The notes beneath the pieces are model-generated. The model had not been told where the DNA came from. It ran no database searches and saw only the letters and a list, made by a program, of their open reading frames with translations. Below are positions 1-14,461 of a stretch of 64,000 nt of DNA, one piece after another. Location: contig CM051015.1 of assembly GCA_027704905.1 (NCBI GenBank), positions 14,975,692 through 15,039,691 of the forward strand, written 5' to 3'. Numbering within the stretch: position 1 is the stretch's first letter; each line of letters begins with the position of its first letter. Position numbers and translations under genes: made by a program. The stretch is from Muraenolepis orangiensis. Its lineage: Eukaryota; Chordata; Actinopteri; Gadiformes; Muraenolepididae.

Positions 1-44
1 TGTGTGTGTGTGTGTGTGTGTGTTTGTGTCTCGTTCATGTGTGA

Positions 45-75
<31 letters not shown>

Positions 76-82
76 TGTGTGA
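1..82. repeat. (TG)n microsatellite
   Basis: Near-pure TG array at the window edge, interrupted at 22-45; the array continues out of the window. Confidence 0.95.
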
Positions 83-402
83 ATCAACATTTTAAAACAA
101 ATGAAAAAGTAAATGTCCCTAATTGCAGCCACAAGGCTGATTTCCATTGGTTAGTCTGCCAGCAGGTACAGGCTGTGTGTCTTAGTGGGAGTGAGGTTAG
201 GCTTCAATGCATTACAGTAACAGTTCTACAAACATTACAACAGTAGTTAAAATAAGTATAATATATCTATTTATTAAAATAAATATATCACATAATGGAT
301 ATCACAGTGGAGAGACAAGAAGGCATCATTGGTACTCATAGATATTGCACTTTAAGGTTCCCGATATTGCACTTGGATATTGCTATTCTACTCGTTGCAC
401 TT
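83..402. other. Unassigned non-coding stretch
   Basis: AT-moderate sequence between two TG arrays; no gene, RNA or known element recognised. Confidence 0.5.
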
Positions 403-1290
<888 letters not shown>

Positions 1291-1675
1291 AGAGACATGA
1301 GGTAAGACTGGCTGGTGGAAACCTTCCACCTGAACACAGGGGAGGACAAACTAGTGACCTCGAGACTTCATGGTGCCTCTCCTGCTCCATCCTTATCTGG
1401 AGTTTAGACCCCAGGCACACACAACAGATCACATATTGCATTCCTATAAAAATAGTTATTTTCTATCTCCAACCATCTGCCCAATACAAATAAATACAAG
1501 TATTATTCTAACTGTTAACAAACAGCAAAGAGGAGTAGTTCTGCTGAATTCACCAATTTTACAACCCCCCAAAAAAAATCCCCTTCCTCTCTGAATGCAT
1601 AAAATAAAAACTACTGAAAAACAGATAAGGAAAAGTAACGTTCTATGCAACCTCAAAAGAGCAGATACCAGACTT

Positions 1676-1930
1676 AAAGGAACAGTCATACCAGACTTAA
1701 AGGAACAGTCATACCAGACTTAAAGGAACAGAAAGGAACAGGCATACCAGTCTTAAATGAACAGTCATACCAGACTTAAAGGAACAGTCATACCAGACCT
1801 AAAGGAACAGTCATACCAGACTTAAATGAACAGTCATACCAGACTTAAAAGAATACCCATACCAGACGTATAAGAGCAGTCATACCAGACTTAAAGAAAC
1901 AGTCATTCCAGACTTAAAGAAACACTAATA
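1676..1930. repeat. 23-bp minisatellite
   Basis: About 11 imperfect copies of a 23-bp unit of the form CAGTCATACCAGACTTAAAG plus GAA. Later copies degrade (CCATACCAGACGTATAAG). Confidence 0.9.
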
Positions 1931-2079
1931 GCACACTTAATGGAATAATTTGCAAGTTTTCAATCAGCTTTTAAATGAACTACAATGTGGGTAGTATATG
2001 CAAATGAACAATGATCAGTTCCCCTCCCTCCATTATTCCAGCATTTAGTTTTGCAAATGTGTTCGGCTCTAGGACTGTT

Positions 2080-2150
2080 GTTCTGTTGTTCTGTTATTCT
2101 GTTATTCTGTTATTCTGTTGTTCTGTTGTTCTGTTGTTCTGTTGTTCTGC
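2080..2150. repeat. 10-bp tandem repeat TTCTGTTGTT/TTCTGTTATT
   Basis: Short array of TTCTGTTRTT units, about seven copies. Confidence 0.85.
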
Positions 2151-2283
2151 GGTCATGTAGCGGCAATTAAAATGTGTGTTGCGTTTCTACTCCATAGTCC
2201 ACCCAAGTCCTACTTTCCAGCAGAAAAATATTGGACGAACATAACTGTGATGTGAATTCCAGGTGCATTAAGGCAGGTCAAAA

Positions 2284-2472
2284 TTTAACAGAATACATAG
2301 ACAAATAGAATAGAACAGAATAGAAAAAAACGGAATGGAACAGAATAGAATGGAACAGAACATAATAAAACAGAATAGAATATAAAATAATAGAATACAA
2401 CACAACAGAATATAACAGAATACAACACAACAGAATAGAACAGAATAGAACAGAATAGAACAGAATACAATA
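2284..2472. repeat. AGAATAGAAC-type 10-bp minisatellite
   Basis: Purine-rich degenerate decamer array (AGAATAGAAC, AGAATACAAC) giving spurious long frames on the minus strand. Confidence 0.9.
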
Positions 2473-3128
2473 AATCTGGCCTTGAGAAACAGGGTCACCC
2501 TGAGAACTATGTCCACATCTAGCAATGCCTCGACTGGAGGAACAGTGAAAGTTTAAACGTAATCTCTAGTCATTTCTGTGCTTCCACTGTGCGAACTGGT
2601 GCCAACCAAAGATTGTCATCACTGACCCGTGCCTATAAAGCCTTCTTTAAATGTTGAGGACTGAGACTTTCTTGTGCGTTCTCTATCCTTGTCCACCTGC
2701 TGACAAAAAACTGGTGGTGGGTTGATCTCCCACAGAATCTCCTGGGTCACGGCGATAATTGTTTGATTGTTGATTGTTTCCGAGCGTAGCGTAGGCACCA
2801 TCCCTTCTCCCCTTGAACCCAGGCGCCAGTAAGCACTGATTCTCTCTTTACTTTTTCTAATTAGCCAGGCTAAGTAGATAGAGCCAATGACCACCACCCC
2901 CCCCCCTCCCCCTCCCTAACCCCTACCCCCCGGGACACGTGTGGCCGTGGTGGGGGGCATCGCTGTCAGATGTTGTTGTGGTGTGGTGGTGGTGGTGGTG
3001 GTGTGGTGGTGGTGGTGGGGGGGGGGGGGGGGTGAACAGGTCTAGAGGTCTAGTTCTCATCAGTCTGCTGCAGTCCACAGGGAATCATTTCCGCTCTCCC
3101 AGTCATTAACATCACAGACCACCAAGCA
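2473..3128. other. Non-coding, with GGT and poly-G tract
   Basis: No gene seen. 2975-3032 is a (GGT)n tract ending in a 16-nt G run. Confidence 0.6.
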
Positions 3129-3510
<382 letters not shown>

Positions 3511-3831
3511 TTGGGGGGGGTGTGTTTGAGGTGTGCGTGTGTGTTTTGTACATATGTGTGTGTACTGTTTACCTGACTGGCGAGAGACTGTGATTAAAAG
3601 AAGAGAACGAGAGCATTCTGTGTGTGTGTGTGTGTGTGTCTCTCTACTCTCGGTTCACTGTCTGCAGTTGGTGAAAGAGAAGAGGAGAACTGTGTTCTGT
3701 AGCCGGATATCCTCACACCGCCATTCACATTTCAGTGACCCTTTCAGCAGCTTAAATCATGTCTAAAATAACACTTATGCATGTATATTTGAATGACTTT
3801 TTTTCTCACGATACAACGTTAAGGTTACTCT

Positions 3832-4490
3832 AAAATACGGTTTGATAACATTTCTAGTGAGAAAAGTTTTTGTTCAATCAATGTATACAATCTTTAGTTT
3901 GTTAGTTATGGCGAAGATTCTGCAACATGTATATCCGTTGCTATGGTGACACGCGAAAGTTGTGTCGCTCACCCCCTCCCCCCGTTAACGTTCATCGCGC
4001 CCCCCCCCCCCCCCGCCCTCTGCAGGCTGGTTGAGACGTGATAATATTAAGTTTAATTGGAAAATATGTATGTTAAACAATAAAATCGAGTATAAACCGC
4101 TCCAAATTGAAAAGTATGTGCATAAGGCAAACATCAATATCTTGAACACATTTGGCTACTTCATACCCCTTAAAACATGTTAGACTGATTTTATCCAGCT
4201 TGGCCCTAAAGAGCTGCACCCTCTCCGAACGAGAGGGTGCAGCTCAGTGCCGCTGCAATCCGATGGATTAGTAATACACTTAAATAATAAACGTAACAGA
4301 ACAATACCTCCGGGCGCAAGCTACGTAGGCAGCTGTGATATCAGCGTCCATAGCAAGGATAGAAACCTGAACAAATCTTCGTTATAACTCAACAACTAAA
4401 GATTGTATAAATTGACTGAACAAAGCGTGTTAGAGCAAAACACACATTTCTTGCTAGAAATGTTATCAAAACATATTATAATGCCGAAAC
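3832..4490. repeat. Imperfect inverted repeat I (foldback-like)
   Basis: Left arm 3832-3945 and right arm 4352-4490 are reverse complements with mismatches: the left has TTTGATAACATTTCTAG and ATACAATCTTTAGTTTGTTA, the right CTAGAAATGTTATCAAAA and CAACTAAAGATTGTAT. The spacer holds a perfect hairpin at 4210-4244. Likely a foldback or non-autonomous DNA transposon; no target-site duplication identified. Confidence 0.75.
4210..4244. repeat. Perfect 15-bp hairpin
   Basis: GAGCTGCACCCTCTC, loop CGAAC, then GAGAGGGTGCAGCTC. Stem has no mismatches. It lies in the spacer of inverted repeat I. Confidence 0.85.
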
Positions 4491-5077
4491 TATCCCAATT
4501 ACATTTTCCACCGAGAATACAAGGAAACGTGACTATGAGGGGCCGTTAGGGACATTATTCCGAAATATTCAGAAATACCGTTCACATACACATGTGAAAC
4601 ACTCTCACACACACAACTGAAACCAAAATAATTTACAAACATCTCAAAATTTACAAAAATCTCTCATACGCACATATGTAAAACTCTCTCATACGCACAT
4701 ATGAAATGCTCTAACACACACCAAGAGAGAGATCCAAAGTTATTCACACATACATGTGGAACGCTCTCATATACACATGTGAAACACACTCACACACACA
4801 CACACATGAAATGCACTCATATACACATATGAAACGCACTCACACACACATGTGAAACACTCTCATATACACATATTAAATGCTCTCTTAAATGCTCGGT
4901 TGTGGGGTCACGTTCGATAGCGTTCTAATTGTCTCCGCTGAGGCCAGGATATTATTTAACAACGCCGCTGCCTCCGTTAAGCTGTGTGCAGGCTGCTGAG
5001 CGGACATGATGACGGACAGACGAAAAACATTGTTTTTGCGGTTCTTCGCTGTTTTTTTAAAACGCCTTCCGTTTCAA

Positions 5078-5272
5078 CTGAAATCCCTCTCACACAACAT
5101 ACTGAAATCCCTCTCACACAACATACTGAAATCCCTCTCACACAACATACTGAAATCCCTCTCACACAACATACTGAAATCCCTCTCACACAACATACTG
5201 AAATCCCTCTCACACAACCTACTGAAATCCCTCTCACACAACATACTGAAATCCCTCTCACACAACCTACTG
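5078..5272. repeat. 24-bp minisatellite, 8 copies
   Basis: Unit ACTGAAATCCCTCTCACACA plus ACAT, eight near-perfect copies at the centre of inverted repeat II; in one frame it reads TEIPLTQH repeatedly, which I regard as a spurious frame. Confidence 0.95.
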
Positions 5273-5279
5273 TGTGTAT

Positions 5280-5575
5280 GCGTTTCACATGTGTATATGA
5301 GAGCGTTTCATATGTGTGTGAGAGAGCGTTTCATATGTGTGTGAGAGAGTGTTTCATATGTGTGTGAGAGAGCGTTTCATATGTGTGTGAGAGAGCGTTT
5401 CATATGTGTGTGAGAGAGTATTTCATATGTGTGTGAGAGAGCGTTTCATATGTGTGTGAGAGAGCGTTTCATATGTGTGTGAGAGAGCGTTTCATATGTG
5501 TGTGAGAGAGTGTTTCATATGTGTGTGAGAGAGCGTTTCACATGTATGTAAGAGCGTTGCATATGTGTATATGAG
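5280..5575. repeat. 23-bp minisatellite (GTTTCATATGTGTGTGAGAG)
   Basis: About 12 copies of GTTTCATATGTGTGTGAGAG plus AGC. It is the inverted counterpart of the looser ACATATGAAA repeats in 4680-4890. Confidence 0.92.
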
Positions 5576-5860
5576 AGATTTTTACATATGTTTGTAAATA
5601 ATTTGGGTTTCAGTTGTGTGTGTGAGAGTGTTTCACATCTGTATGTGAAGGTTTTTTCTGAATAATGTCCCTAACGGCCCCTCTTATGTGACTGTGCTTG
5701 AAATTATAGCTGCAGAAGTTCACGCATGCGATGCATGCGCTTATATATACAGCATATACATCTTGCATATACAGATATACAGAAATCATCATGAATTGAA
5801 ATCATCAATTCATAATCATAATCAAATAAGCATATCTAAAAACCTCTTAATGTATGTAAC

Positions 5861-5973
<113 letters not shown>

Positions 5974-6272
5974 TTCCCTACCTTTAGAATAGCAGTAGCT
6001 GGTCTATTCAGTCCTTCAAGAGGGACAGCCTGTCATTAATAGTTTAACACTGCTGGTATTAAAGGTCTTGCTGTGTGTGTGTGGGAGCCCAGAGCTAGCT
6101 GGATACCTTGTCATAGATGTGAATATTAAGCATGTCTGCCAAGCATGAGACACCTGGAACAAAGCCAATGGTTTCACTTTGTTCATTAAAGTATTGATTA
6201 TAAGGATAGGGCTGAAATGTTTAACCAGCACTCAATTTCAATTTAATGAAGGTTTACTGCCCAAGTGAATAC

Positions 6273-6375
<103 letters not shown>

Positions 6376-6514
6376 ATGACAAAGGTTATGGTCAATAATC
6401 ATAATAAATTGTTCTAATAATAATTAATAATAGTAATAGTGCATGAATCCATAGACATGGATGTGCTCACCACCACATTAGCAAAAATGTTGTTTTTACG
6501 CAGTATTGATCGAT

Positions 6515-6765
6515 CATACATTATATTATCATACTATCATACTATTCTATTATACTTCTATACATTGTATTATCATACTATCATACTATACTATCATACT
6601 AATATACATTAATTATACTACTATACATTATATTATCCTACTATACTACCATACTACTATACATTATATTATACTATCATACCTTACTATCATACTACTA
6701 AACATTATATTAGCATACTATCATACCATACTATCATACTACTATACATTATATTATCATACTAT
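6515..6765. repeat. CATACTAT-rich minisatellite, left part
   Basis: Degenerate array of ATCATACTATCATACTACTA then TACATTATATT. It resumes at 8062 after the inserted element. Confidence 0.88.
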
Positions 6766-8061
6766 TGTCAGGGCTTGGTGTAGGTGGGACCCAAAAGCAG
6801 AGTGATATAAGCAAGGTAACAAAAATACTTTAATCAACCAGCGGATGTGCTGATTAGGCAGAGCAGATAGCAGTCCAAAAAATGTCGTCAAGGCGAGCAG
6901 GAGTCGGTAACAAGTTGTCAGGGGTTGAGGCAGTGGTACAAAAACGCTGAGGTAAAAATGAAGTCGTTATTGTAGTATAATTTCTACTCTGTGGAATAAG
7001 AATCTTTCTCAGAGGTCCGGATACTAAGTTCAAGGTGTTTATTGAACAAAGCATCAAATGAAAGCATCTGCTGCAGCGAGATGGAGCCTGCCGTGCCAAT
7101 TCGCAGAACTGGCGACACGCTCCTTTACCAAACATTATATAGACAATAGCATCATAAAACATCCACTACTCCTAGTGGTCAAAGTAACAAACATCAACTT
7201 AATACTATTGGTCTGAGAGGTACAACCAGTATCCTGGTTGGTCACGGTGGTCATCGTCACGTCACAAGTTTATGGCTCAAACCCCCAAGGGGGTCGTATT
7301 CGGCAATGCCTGTTGGTCTTATCTCTGGCAATCAGGGGGTCGCATTCCTCAACATGCATGGTCCTTACAATGTATACATATATCACAGATAGCGCTTTAG
7401 TTTTATACTTAGTGTATAAAAATACACTACACCTTATTACCCAGTATATAATTTTCACACATTCCGTGGCTTGTACAACACTTAATTCTTATCGGTCAAA
7501 CGTCCCCCACGGACTACTCCCTACGGCTATAACTCATGTTACATCCCGTAGGATACCGTTGAAAACCCCCTAAAGGCACCCTTATAAGGGCCTGACGGCA
7601 CACCAACACCTACACATCTGGAACATCTCAACACATCTCTATGTCCTAGTGGGCCTTGGGGTCCACCAGCAGATTATGCTGTAGCCACCTACTGCAATGT
7701 ATAGAGGATCCAAAGACAGTGTTTTAGATTATAATAAGGGTATAAAAATACACTACATTATCCAGGCATTGGTCAAACACGGTGAATCAAAAACAGTATA
7801 GAATACGTGAAACAATACGTTTGAAACAAACGTGAGGCTTTCTGAGAATCCGTGTGATAATCCAGCGGTGAATGACAGACAAGACATGGTTTAAATACAA
7901 CTTGTAAATGAGGTGTGATTGAAAACAGGCGAGTCCAGTATGACACGGCCGACAGCGAAAACACGTAGGGCATTCGGAACGCATCGCGGTGACATCGCGG
8001 ATCGAGGAAGCCAGCGGAAATCCAGGACTAGGAGAGGGAAGAGCTGGGTTGGACCCTGACA
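6766..8061. mobile_element. LTR-like insertion (outer), target site ACTAT
   Basis: Begins TGTCAGGG and ends CCCTGACA, with TG...CA termini, and is flanked by a 5-bp duplication ACTAT (6761-6765 and 8062-8066) inside a minisatellite. Without the inner insertion it is 509 bp, a plausible solo LTR; an ATTAAA-type signal on the minus strand near the left end suggests minus orientation. No coding sequence. Confidence 0.68.
6971..7757 (-). mobile_element. LTR-like insertion (inner), target site TTAT
   Basis: TGTAGT...ACTACA termini, 787 bp, with TTAT immediately on both sides. Read on the minus strand it has AATAAACACCTTGAACTTAG about 70 nt before the end, the usual poly(A)/R-U5 layout of an LTR. 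Nested in the 6766-8061 element. Confidence 0.65.
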
Positions 8062-8140
8062 ACTATACTATCATACTACTATACGTTTTATTAGCATACT
8101 ATCATACTATGCTATCATACTACTATACATTATATTAGGG
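8062..8140. repeat. CATACTAT-rich minisatellite, right part
   Basis: Continuation of the 6515-6765 array after the insertion. Confidence 0.88.
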
Positions 8141-9230
8141 TCTTCACACTTGGACTATATCATCACTATATCATTTTTTATGATGATATCAGACATTCAA
8201 AGTGGGAAAATATATCACAAAATGATTATACTAGAAAATCATATATACTAAAATAAATGTATTTTCTATATGTTTATACATTTTTAAATATAATAAATAC
8301 ATACTAAATACAGTATATAAATATATGTTAAAAATATAATTTGAGATCATTTTCTCCTATCGCTTAACAGTGTGGTTCTCCTCTATGGACAGACTTTTTA
8401 AATCCTTATTCAAGGTCCTCATTTCAGTTTCATCCATTTCCCCCAATTTCTTCAAGCCAATTGACTGGGCAGAGTCTATTTTCCCTCCTGGCTACCGAGC
8501 CCAGTGAGTGACCAATCACATTATAGCCACAGTGCAGCTGTGTTTCAGGAGGTACAGACTAAAAAAAGTGTATTACCTGATTTCTAGGTGCATATTAATA
8601 TACTTTTTGACATTTTCCTGACAAAGTATTCGGTCGTTGTGTAGTGGATATTCCTCTGTCATGTTATGGTTCTTTGGTGTTTTTTAGATCTTGTTGTCCA
8701 TCATTATGAAGTATCAATGAAAGTTTAAAGGCATTTGCTTTAGAGGTGAATGGAATGAAGTTTGAGCATATATTTGTGAATTAGGTTAATAAGTATGGTG
8801 TGTTTAAACACGACCATGTGATCATGGTGTGTTTAAACATAACATACTGAATCTCATTAGCTGATCCTCCCCAATCAACATTAATCAATTCATGTTGTAT
8901 GTGGTTTCCATGGTGATTATTTATATATGTGTGGGTTCATCTCAATGTGTTGCCATGCTGGAGACTGCAGGGTTGAAAGTGTGTCTGGAGCGGTAGGGCT
9001 GTTGACAGTCCAGCCATTAGTCAGAGCTGGAAAACATATTTATGATTTCTATCTTCGTTTGACAAAAAAATCCTGCAAAATGTATTATTAATAGGGTGTG
9101 AATCACAAGCGTGCATCATTTATTCAAATTCTGCACCACAAGTTCTGTTATTTGTCTTCAAACCCAGATGACTGTAGAGAAAACAGCTTGCTTGGTGTGA
9201 TGATTCAATAGCATTACCAAGCTGCTCTCC
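8141..9230. other. Unassigned non-coding stretch
   Basis: AT-rich sequence with no gene or element signature recognised apart from a short repeated motif GTGTTTAAACA near 8800-8840. Confidence 0.5.
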
Positions 9231-9437
9231 TGTATTACTCCTGCAGTATTATCCAGACATCCACTGTATTACTCCTGCAGTAAAATCTAGACCTCTGTAT
9301 TACTCCTGCAGTATAATCCAGACATCCCCTGTATTACTCCTGCAGTATAATCCAGACCTCCCCTGTATTACTCCTGCAGTATAATCCAGACCTCCCCTGT
9401 ATTTATCCTGCAGTAAAATCCAGACCTCCCCTGTGTT
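9231..9437. repeat. About 34-bp minisatellite
   Basis: Six imperfect copies of TGTATTACTCCTGCAGTATA plus ATCCAGACCTCCCC; each copy carries CTGCAG. Confidence 0.9.
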
Positions 9438-10023
9438 ACGTGGAGGGACAGACAGATGGTGGGTGGCTCTGTATTTGTGGACGTTGACTCATTGAAAGGA
9501 TGTAAGGATTGACTGATAGGAGGATAGATGGATGCTTTTTTGGATGGATGGAATTGTACCCCGTACTCCACTGACTCCACAAGCTCCCAGGACATAGACA
9601 CCACCCAGCCCAGTTCCAGTGCTACAGTACTTAACCAGTACCTCACACACCCCCAGGAGCTCCCAGTACATGGACACACCTGGCACTAGACAAAAGCAGT
9701 TGATCCCCATAAACACCTGTAGGTCCCAGCACGATCACAAGAAAAAAGTGTTTTTTTAAAGCTTGACAGACTTGACAAATGCTTGTGTTGGGATGAGTGT
9801 TTGCATGGAGCTCCTGAGTTCCTCTACCTGAATCCATGTTTGAGTGTAGTACCTAACCCCTACATGCTGGTCCGCAGAATTATTATATTCACTGTAGATA
9901 GGTTTGTATTCTTTATTGTTTTATTGTCATACCGGCATATACTATTGTTAAGCAAAAAAATGCATACCTTCTGTTCTCAATGTAACTGTGAGTATGTTTG
10001 AACAAATACACAATGCTCACTAC
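9438..10023. other. Unassigned non-coding stretch
   Basis: No coding or RNA feature seen. Confidence 0.5.
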
Positions 10024-12275
10024 TCAGTCAAGTCAAGTCAAGTTTATTGTCACTTCACAGTTTACACAGCAGTGAGTGAAAATCTTATGTGCAATACCCA
10101 ACGACAGACAGCAGTTATAAAATAAGATAAAATAGAATAAAAACAGAATATAAATAATAAGTTTAAAAAAAGAAGTAAAAAACTGGATAAAGTTAAATAT
10201 ATAAAATAAAAATGCAATTTATAAAATGCAATATATCGGCACAGAAAAAGAGCAATATGTATATATAAATCAATGCAATAAAATATACATTGTTATATGC
10301 TATACGCCCTTATTCAGCAGTCTGATGGCCTGACTGTGGAAGCTATCTCTGAGTCTATTTGTATGGCACTTGATACTGCGGTATCGCCTGCCTGACGGTA
10401 AAAGTGAATACAGTTCGTGGCTGGGGTGGGCATTGTCTTTTATGATGCGTTTGGCCTTGGCCACGCCAAGGGTTGGTTGTATATATCCAGGAGGGAGGGG
10501 AGCTCACCTCCAACGATATACTGGGCCGTCCGCACCACCCTTTGAAGCACTCTGCGCTCGAGTGCGGTGCAGTTCCTGTACCAGGCGGTGATACACCCTG
10601 TAAGAACACTCTCGATGGTGCCGGTATAGAATGTTCTCAGGATGCGGGGGCCCATGCTGAATTTCCTCAGACACCTGAGGAAATACAGGCGTTGTTGGGC
10701 CCTTTTCACCACGTATGTGGTGTGCGTGGACCATGTGAGGTCCTCGGAGATGTGCACGCCGAGGAACTTGAAGCTGCTGACCCTCTCTACTGCAACACCA
10801 TCGATGGAGATAGGGCTGTGCTCTCCTCTCTGCTTCCTGTAGTCCACGATCAGCTCCTTGGTCTTCTTGACGTTGAGTGCGAGACTGTTCTCCTGGCACC
10901 ACTGCTCCAGTGATCCAACCTCCTCCCTGTAGGCTGTCTCGTCGTCGCCGGCGATCAGGCCCATCACTGTCGTGTCGTCAGCAAACTTGACGATGACGTT
11001 GGAGCTGTGCATAGCCATGCAGTCGTGGGTGTAGAGGGAGTAGAGGAGAGGGCTCAGCACACATCCCTGGGGGGCTCCCGTGTTGAGGCTCAATGGCTCC
11101 GAGGTGGAGCTGCCCATCCTCATCACCTGGCGGCCGTCCGACAGGAGGTCCAGTATCCAGCTGCACGTGTATGGGGGCACGCCTAGACCTCTAAGCTTGG
11201 TGTCGAGCTTGGCAGGAACTATCGTGTTGAACGCTGAGCTGTAGTCCACAAACAGCATTTGCACATAACAGTTCTTTCCCTCCAGGTGGGAAAGGGCAGT
11301 GTGGAGGGCCATGGCAATTGCATCGTCCGTGGATCTGTTTTGACGATATGCAAATTGCCATGGGTCTAGCGTGGCAGGTAAAACAGAGCAAATAAAGTCC
11401 TTGACTAACCTCTCAAAGCATTTGCTGACAATCGAGATGAGGGCTACAGGTCTATAGGCACGACAGGCACGATGGTGGACAACTTGAAGACCGCGGGAAC
11501 AACAGCCTGGGTCAGGGAGAGGTTAAAGATGTCTGCAAAGACTCCTGCCAACTGGTCTGCGCATGCTCTGAGGACGCGGCCCGGGATGTCGTCGGGGCCT
11601 GCCGCCTTACGGATGTTCAACCGCTTGAAGGTGCGGCGCACATCTGCCTCCGAGATGTTCAGCAGGCTGGTCTCCTCAGGCGGCGCTGGCTTCGGCAGGC
11701 TGCCGTTCACATCGAACCGAGCTAAAAAAGTATTTAGCTCTCCTGGGAGGGAGGTAGAGGAGTTCTCTATACAACTGGTTCTCCCTCTAAGTTTGTTATC
11801 ATCTGTAGCCCCTGCCACATACCCCTCGCGTCGGGGCTCTTGAATTTGTCCTCCACTCTGTCCTTATACTCCCGCTTAGCAGTGACGATGGTCTTACGGA
11901 GTTCGTAGCGGGCTCTCGTATATTCCTCCATATTCCCGGAGCCAAAGGCAGCGTTACGCGCGTGTAGGGCAGCGCGAACATCGCCTTTAATCCACGGTTT
12001 CTGGTTGGGGTATATCCGAACCGACTTTGTCAGAACAACGTCATCTATGCACAAATGTACACCTTGTAAGTCGCTTTGGATAAAAGCGTCTGCCAAATGC
12101 CCTAAATGTAAATGTAAATGTATGCACTTCTTGATGAACCCGGTGACCGAGGATGCGTACCCGATGCGTACACGCGGAACCAGTCATGGGTTGTCCCAGT
12201 CAGGGAGATCAAAACAATCCTGCAGCATAGAGTCCGATTGGTCCGATTGGTCCTTATCACAGCTACTTGGTTGCA
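10024..12275 (-). mobile_element. L2-like non-LTR retrotransposon, 5'-truncated and frameshifted
   Basis: Minus-strand reverse transcriptase. The 11312-10440 frame carries LFVDYSSAFNTIVP, GAPQGCVLSPLL, the catalytic box FADDTTVMG and KTKELIVDYRK, then a C-terminal region ending GGELPSLLDIY. The N-terminal RT part (RKAAGPDDIPGRVLRAC) is in another frame (11818-11444), and the linker KPWIKGDVRAALHARN at 12096-11767; MLQDCFDLPDW at about 12240 is the furthest 5' piece. The endonuclease domain is missing. The 3' end is a (TGACT)n-type tail at 10024-10042. A SINE fragment interrupts it at 12053-12120. Clade assigned by motif memory only. Confidence 0.85.
12053..12120 (+). mobile_element. SINE tail inserted in the LINE
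   Basis: Contains CGCTTTGGATAAAAGCGTCT, a common teleost SINE 3' motif, ending in (TAAATG)n. It is flanked by a 7-bp duplication TATGCAC (12046-12052 and 12121-12127). LINE coding similarity continues on both sides (FIKKC and IDDVVLTKS). Confidence 0.75.
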
Positions 12276-12849
<574 letters not shown>

Positions 12850-13515
12850 AAGAGAGGAGAAGGAGGGATGGGGAGAGAGAGGGAGCGAGAGACATAAGCA
12901 GAGAGAGAGAGGGCGAATGAGAGATTAGGAATATAGGTTTAGAAGAGAGCTAAGAGGAGAGATAGTTTTATAGTCTGTGATTAAGAGGAGGTTTACAGTA
13001 AAACACTCATATTTAAGCCATCAATCCTGGAAATGACTCTTAGCCTTGCCAAGGCATCTTCCTTACAAAAACATGAACCTTAAGGACTGAATCATCTTTT
13101 GTGAAAGCAGCATACCCCCTTGTGTTTTGCATTCATTGGCATGGTTACAAATATTGTCAAACCTCATATGAATGTGGCTCACTGAAGACTTTCCAGAAAA
13201 TGAAGATTGAAAGTCCGTTCAGCGGACTCCCAGCAGAACAGTTCACACACACACACACACACACACACGTTGTGAAAACCACATACACACGTGATAGCAG
13301 GCCTGCTAGCCTGTGGCCTGGTGGTCAGTCCCCACAAACACATGCGGTGAGTCAATTGCAGCGATCGGGAAAGGGCCTGTTGGAGAAGAGATGGTTAATT
13401 AATTAACTTTGCTTATTGATGGTGTTTAACGAGCTGATGTCACAGGAGAAGGTGGCGGGCTAATCTGTCTCCTAATCGTCCAATCACACCTCTGCATGTT
13501 GCTCATTTATTACTG

Positions 13516-13618
<103 letters not shown>

Positions 13619-13689
13619 TCTGTGTGTGTCCGTGTGACGTGTGTGTGTGTGTGTGGGTGGGGGGGGTGTTTAAGGGAGGAGGGATAAAA

Positions 13690-14460
13690 TAAATGAACAG
13701 ACAGGGTGATTACAGCCCAAGAGGCCGGGGGGCGGGGCTTATCTTAGCCTCTTCCCTGTAATGGATGCTTTTATATCTCCCTGCTCCCTGTCATCAAAAG
13801 ATCAACAGGAACAGTATGCGCGACCGCCGTGGTTGCCGTGGCAGCACTTTACCCGACTAAGATTGATGCTTGTTCAAATTCCGAACCAAAGAGCATCTTA
13901 TTAAGGCATTATCTTCTTATATTATTGATTGGGTGTAGTACATAGTATGTACTTAGATTTGCAAATCGTTTAGTTATATTTACAGTTTTCTGATTCTGAT
14001 TCTGTTTGTCTGAATCGAATCTTGAAATATTATAAATCAAAAGCTATTTGTGGTGTGTATTTATAGTCATATGTAGTCACATGGCATAGGTCAGGAGACC
14101 ATAGGTTATGTTGATCCCAAATCTTTTTTCTAATTTATGTTCACACTTATATTTGTGTTCACTTTTTATTTACACTTTATTTACACTACCGCCCAAAATG
14201 GCTAAAAACTAACCACGACTATTTATGGAAAAAGACTGGAAATATATGATGGAGAACTTTCTACGAATGGATGCGAAGTGGTTTTAGTCATTTGACAGAC
14301 ATGTGTTGATGATCTTCATTTTGGATCAAATTACCTGATAGCCACATTGTAACACATACACACACACACACCTCAGCACACACACATACACTACACCACA
14401 CACACACACCACACCAAATACAAATACCACACATGCACAAGACGCACACCAAAATGGTGG
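13690..14460. other. Unassigned non-coding stretch
   Basis: No feature recognised, apart from short CA-rich sequence from 14350 on. Confidence 0.5.
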
Positions 14461-14461
14461 A

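Larger units (their letters stand above)
4534..5692. repeat. Large inverted repeat II (foldback element)
   Basis: Left arm about 4534-4720 starts GAGGGGCCGTTAGGGACATT. The right arm about 5540-5692 ends AATGTCCCTAACGGCCCCTC, the exact reverse complement. The arms stay paired through (TCACACACACAACTGAAACC / its complement) and into ACATATGAAA-type repeats. The centre holds two minisatellites. Read as a foldback transposon; no coding capacity. Confidence 0.82.

Noticed and set aside
6506..6805. 99-codon frame rich in Tyr/Ile/His
   Set aside because: Translation of the CATACTAT minisatellite running into the LTR-like insertion.
10473..10913. Plus-strand 146-codon frame over the LINE
   Set aside because: Antisense shadow of the reverse transcriptase frame.
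13735..13860. GC-rich patch as a promoter or CpG island
   Set aside because: Too short and without a linked first exon on either strand.
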